From Flavobacterium hungaricum (GTDB taxonomy: Bacteria; Bacteroidota; Bacteroidia; Flavobacteriales; Flavobacteriaceae): a stretch of DNA of 64,000 nt. The notes beneath the pieces were generated by a model, which was not told the DNA's origin, did no database searches, and worked only from the letters and a program-made list of their open reading frames with translations. Both the position numbers and the translations under genes were made by a program. Positions 60,922-64,000 of this stretch are shown one piece after another; the stretch's first letter is position 1, and each line of letters starts with the position of its first letter. Where the stretch lies: NCBI RefSeq assembly GCF_015182285.1, contig NZ_PRDM01000001.1, positions 1,240,001 through 1,304,000 on the forward strand, written 5' to 3'.

Positions 60922-61038
60922 ATGGATGGAATTTTATCCATCCGATATTGTTTGATAAAACATAAGTAAAAAAACTAACCGTAAATAACTACGGATGATG
61001 GTTTAATACTCGAATATGAAGGATGGATAAATTCAAGA

Positions 61039-61296
61039 ATGCCGGATTTTATCTTTAAAGAGAATGCATACATTCCTGCAGGCTACAATGTAGTTTACCA
61101 TGATGGATTATTATGGTATGCTGTTTATGATTCTGGTGAGTCCTTTGTCATAGCAATTAACCCTTACGATGGTTATTACGAATGGATTCTTTGTCCACAG
61201 ACTAATGAAAAAATAAAATCTATAAAGTTTAATCAAAACTGCATGTATATTCTAGATTATGGAAATGATCTGCATGTTTATGAGAAATTAAAATAA
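61039..61296 (+). CDS. Hypothetical protein, 85 aa, possibly 5'-truncated
   Basis: Rich in aromatic residues and beta strands: YNVVYHDGLLWYAVYDSGES, FVIAINPYDGYYEWILCPQT and DYGNDLHVYEKLK, suggesting a WD- or beta-propeller-like strand repeat. The frame stays open upstream to 60985 (DDGLILEYEGWINSRMPDF) with no Met or other clear start, hinting that the 5' part was lost. No family recognised. Confidence 0.5.
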   Translation: MPDFIFKENAYIPAGYNVVYHDGLLWYAVYDSGESFVIAINPYDGYYEWILCPQTNEKIKSIKFNQNCMYILDYGNDLHVYEKLK

Positions 61297-61667
61297 ACTT
61301 TATTTAGAATAAAAAAATCCCCTTAACCTTTTGCTGTAAAAAAGGTATCAAGCCCAAATAAATGGATGTGTTAAGCTAGCACATCCATTTACTGTATTAT
61401 ACACCATTAGAACTTAAACTTCTCAGGCTTCATTCTGCTATTTTTTAGTGCTTCAAAGAATATGTCTATATTTTCGATTGATTAATCCATCTTGAAAAAA
61501 AACATTCTCCATAATTTTATTTTCTGTAGAAGATACAATTGTTTGTTTTGATTTTGTTAATAAATTTTTTGTTTGGTTTTATTTCAAAGGGAGATTAATG
61601 ATCTATTTATTCTCCCTTATTTTTTGGACAAAGTCAGTTAGTATAATTTAATAAATATACCATTTAT
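61297..61667. other. Intergenic region with one hairpin
   Basis: 371 bp without a gene. AAATGGATGTG (61360-61370) and CACATCCATTT (61380-61390) form a hairpin; the rest is AT-rich. It holds the promoter of the GH89 gene. Confidence 0.55.
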
Positions 61668-63857
61668 ATGAAAAGAGAAAATTTTAGTATTAAAAGTGAA
61701 AGTACTTTAAAGAAGGTTAGACTAATTTTTTTGCTGTTGTTTTTTTTTGCTTTTAAAGGCTATTCCCAAAACAATCAAAATACAAAAAGTGCTTTCGGGG
61801 TAATAGAAAGACTAGTGGGTAATCGCGCGATCGATTTCCAGTTGAGCGTGGTTGAAAGTAAAAACAATCAAACAGATTGGTTTGAAATACAGACCTATAA
61901 CAATCAGGTAAAAATTGAAGGATCGAACAACACGGCAATCTGCTATGCTGCGTACAATTTCCTGCGCGATATCGGAGCCGTTTTGGTCAGCTGGGAAGGA
62001 AATAGAATTAAGCTGCCCAAGTCATGGCCAAAATATTCTAAAAAAGGAAACACACCATTTCAATACAGAGAATATCTAAACGCTTGTACATTTGGCTACA
62101 CCACTCCGTGGTGGGATTGGAAACGCTGGGAACAGGAAATTGATTGGATGGCAATGCACGGAATCAATCTCCCAACTGCAATGGAAGGTCAGGAAGCCGT
62201 GTGGCAGGAATTATGGAAAGAATACGGATTAACAAACAATCAGCTAGAAGCGCATTTTGCTGGACCGGCATTTTTGCCCTGGCAGCGTATGGGAAATATC
62301 AACAGCCTCGAAGGACCGTTGCCGCAAGAATGGTTTAGCAAAAAACAAGAACTTCAAAAAAAGATATTAGAAAGAATGCGAGCTTTGGATATGCATCCTG
62401 TTGTGCCGGCTTTTAGCGGTTATGTTCCAAAAGCTTTCGCCGAAAAACATCCGGAAGCCAAAATAACCGAATTGAATTCCTGGTCAGGAGGTGGTTTTGA
62501 AAGTACTTTTCTATTAGATTCAAAAGATCCTTTGTTTAAAAAAATTGGAAAACGTTTTATCGAAATCTACACCAAAATGTACGGAAAGTCTAATTTCTAT
62601 CTGGCAGATTCTTTCAACGAAATTGAACCGCCGGTTTCTGAACATAATAAATATGAAGAACTTGCCAATTACGGAAGTGCTATTTATGAAACTATTGAGG
62701 AAGCAGCTCCCGAAGCAGTTTGGGTAATGCAGGGATGGCTTTTTGGAGACAACAAAAATTTCTGGACAAAAGAAGCTACCAGTGCATTTTTAAGCAAAGT
62801 GCCAAACGACCGATTAATGGTTCAGGATTATGCCAATGACCGCTATAAGGTATGGGAAAATCAGGAAGCATTTTATGGCAAACAATGGACTTACGGATAC
62901 GTACATAATTATGGAGGATCTAATCCGGTATATGGAGATTTGAATTTCTACAAAAACGAATTGACAAGTCTGCTCAAAAATCCGCATAAAGGAAATGTGG
63001 TGGGTTACGGCGCCATGCCAGAAGGTTTGAACAACAATTCTATTGTTTATGAATTTATTTATGATCTTCCGTGGAACCAAGGCGAACAGTCTATTAAAGA
63101 CTGGCTGACAAATTATTTGAATACGAGATACGAGCAAAAAACATCAAGTTCTGTTTTTAAGGCTTGGGAATTATTATTAGAATCGGTTTACAGCACCAAA
63201 TATTGGGAAACCCGCTGGTGGAATGATAGGGCTGGAGCGTATTTACTATTTAAAAGACCAACGGCATCAATTACCGAGTTTAAAGGAAATCCAGGGGATA
63301 AGAACAAACTAAAAGAAGCTTTGGATATTTTAAAAGGAGAAGCTAAAAAATACGATAAAAAGAATTTCATTCAGTACGATTTAATCGATGCTTCAAGACA
63401 TTATTATTCGCTTTGTATTGATGAGGATTTGATCGAATGTGTAAAAGCATATCAGCAGAAAGACATTGTAAAAGGCGATCAATTATTTAAAAAGATAGAG
63501 CAACAAGCTTTAGAAATTGATAAATTAATGGCTGGACAACCGCTAAACAGTCTTGATTATTGGGTTAAATCAGCTGCAGCATATGGAAGCACGCCTGAAG
63601 TTTCTAAATTATATGTAAAAAATGCCAAAACATTAATTACCCTTTGGGGCGGAGAAGGTCATTTGAATGATTATGCTTCAAGATCATGGCAGGGAATGTA
63701 TAAAGGTTTTTACTGGCCGAGATGGAAAATGTTTTTAGAAGCTTTGAAAAAATCATCCGTAAACAACACGCCGTTTGATGAAACAAAAGAAAGAGCATTA
63801 ATTAAAAACTGGGAAATTAAATGGACAGAAAATAAAGAAACTAAACATTTAGAATAA
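61668..63857 (+). CDS. GH89 alpha-N-acetylglucosaminidase
   Basis: 729 residues, full length, with signal peptide (LIFLLLFFFAFKGYSQ). NAGLU-type glycoside hydrolase: GNTPFQYREYLNACTFGYTT, WKRWEQEIDWMAMHGINLPT, AMEGQEAVWQELWKEYGL, YLADSFNEIEPP (Glu318) and YGAMPEGLNNNS (Glu452), the two candidate catalytic acids. GH89 releases terminal alpha-linked GlcNAc from glycans such as heparan-type chains or mucin. Its partner PUL genes would lie to the right of the window; nothing nearby on the left is glycan-related. Confidence 0.95.
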   Translation: MKRENFSIKSESTLKKVRLIFLLLFFFAFKGYSQNNQNTKSAFGVIERLVGNRAIDFQLSVVESKNNQTDWFEIQTYNNQVKIEGSNNTAICYAAYNFLRDIGAVLVSWEGNRIKLPKSWPKYSKKGNTPFQYREYLNACTFGYTTPWWDWKRWEQEIDWMAMHGINLPTAMEGQEAVWQELWKEYGLTNNQLEAHFAGPAFLPWQRMGNINSLEGPLPQEWFSKKQELQKKILERMRALDMHPVVPAFSGYVPKAFAEKHPEAKITELNSWSGGGFESTFLLDSKDPLFKKIGKRFIEIYTKMYGKSNFYLADSFNEIEPPVSEHNKYEELANYGSAIYETIEEAAPEAVWVMQGWLFGDNKNFWTKEATSAFLSKVPNDRLMVQDYANDRYKVWENQEAFYGKQWTYGYVHNYGGSNPVYGDLNFYKNELTSLLKNPHKGNVVGYGAMPEGLNNNSIVYEFIYDLPWNQGEQSIKDWLTNYLNTRYEQKTSSSVFKAWELLLESVYSTKYWETRWWNDRAGAYLLFKRPTASITEFKGNPGDKNKLKEALDILKGEAKKYDKKNFIQYDLIDASRHYYSLCIDEDLIECVKAYQQKDIVKGDQLFKKIEQQALEIDKLMAGQPLNSLDYWVKSAAAYGSTPEVSKLYVKNAKTLITLWGGEGHLNDYASRSWQGMYKGFYWPRWKMFLEALKKSSVNNTPFDETKERALIKNWEIKWTENKETKHLE

Positions 63858-64000
63858 TACGTATATCATTAAAACCTTAAAGACCAAACTCTAAACCATA
63901 AACTACGAAAAGATATGAAATGAAATTTTACGAAATCGATTAATTAATAAGTTTTTAACTATATAATTTTAGAAAAATAACTTTAGAAAGCCTTACTATC

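Overview
The window looks like a chromosomal segment of a Bacteroidota bacterium, most likely Flavobacterium or a close relative. The reasons are the AT-rich intergenic DNA, -7 boxes of the TAnnTTTG type, the near absence of Shine-Dalgarno sequences, a SusC/SusD pair, lipoproteins with short lipoboxes, and HisKA_2 and stand-alone REC signalling proteins. No rRNA, tRNA or CRISPR array was found. The window opens inside a GAPDH gene and closes just after a GH89 glycosidase gene.

Layout. 1-6.6 kb: 3' part of gap, a flavin-binding split-barrel protein, and a divergent two-component pair (TPR histidine kinase; REC-GAF-AAA+-Fis response regulator). 6.7-12.9 kb: a minus-strand hydrolase operon (DoxX, amidohydrolase, isochorismatase-like, alpha/beta hydrolase) facing two plus-strand alpha/beta hydrolases. 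13-24 kb: small housekeeping and redox genes (REC protein, LLM flavin oxidoreductase, SDRs, GNAT, RraB-like, PL14-like lipoprotein, rpiA, an HxlR-SDR-NTF2 unit, DUF1826), including a telomere-like heptamer array. 24-28.5 kb: a scarred zone with a beta-helix protein, a beheaded transmembrane HTH regulator, an internally deleted IS3-family element, a REP-like palindrome and an XRE gene. 28.5-40 kb: a glycan-use locus (GH125 alpha-mannosidase, LacI regulator, SusC/SusD, beta-helix carbohydrate-binding lipoprotein) with LacI-type operators visible at two places, followed by an amino acid permease. 40-44 kb: an AT-rich accessory patch with an orphan P-loop ATPase bracketed by inverted REP pairs and a second copy of the XRE module. 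44-53.5 kb: SDR/TetR pair, alginate-export-type porin, another SDR, then a five-gene unit that begins with a 30-residue peptide ending in nine consecutive cysteines, followed by a PhyH dioxygenase, a CDP-alcohol phosphatidyltransferase, a GtrA-like protein and a DUF4833 protein. A long repeat tract and a REC paralogue follow. 53.6-61 kb: a TetR-controlled SDR/SDR/MDR operon with three matching operators, then a Crp/Fnr - DJ-1/PfpI - ABM monooxygenase - aldehyde dehydrogenase cluster. 61.6-63.9 kb: a GH89 alpha-N-acetylglucosaminidase.

The most unusual item is the polycysteine mini-gene at 48718-48810. It has its own TAnnTTTG box and sits directly ahead of a membrane-lipid-type operon. It could be a cysteine-sensing leader peptide or the precursor of a metal-binding or modified peptide; the sequence alone does not decide. 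Other notable signals are the LacI and TetR operator sets, four families of intergenic palindromes placed mostly between convergent genes or around accessory genes, an 11-bp tandem array, a 17-unit YTAAYYC array, and two decayed genes at the IS scar.
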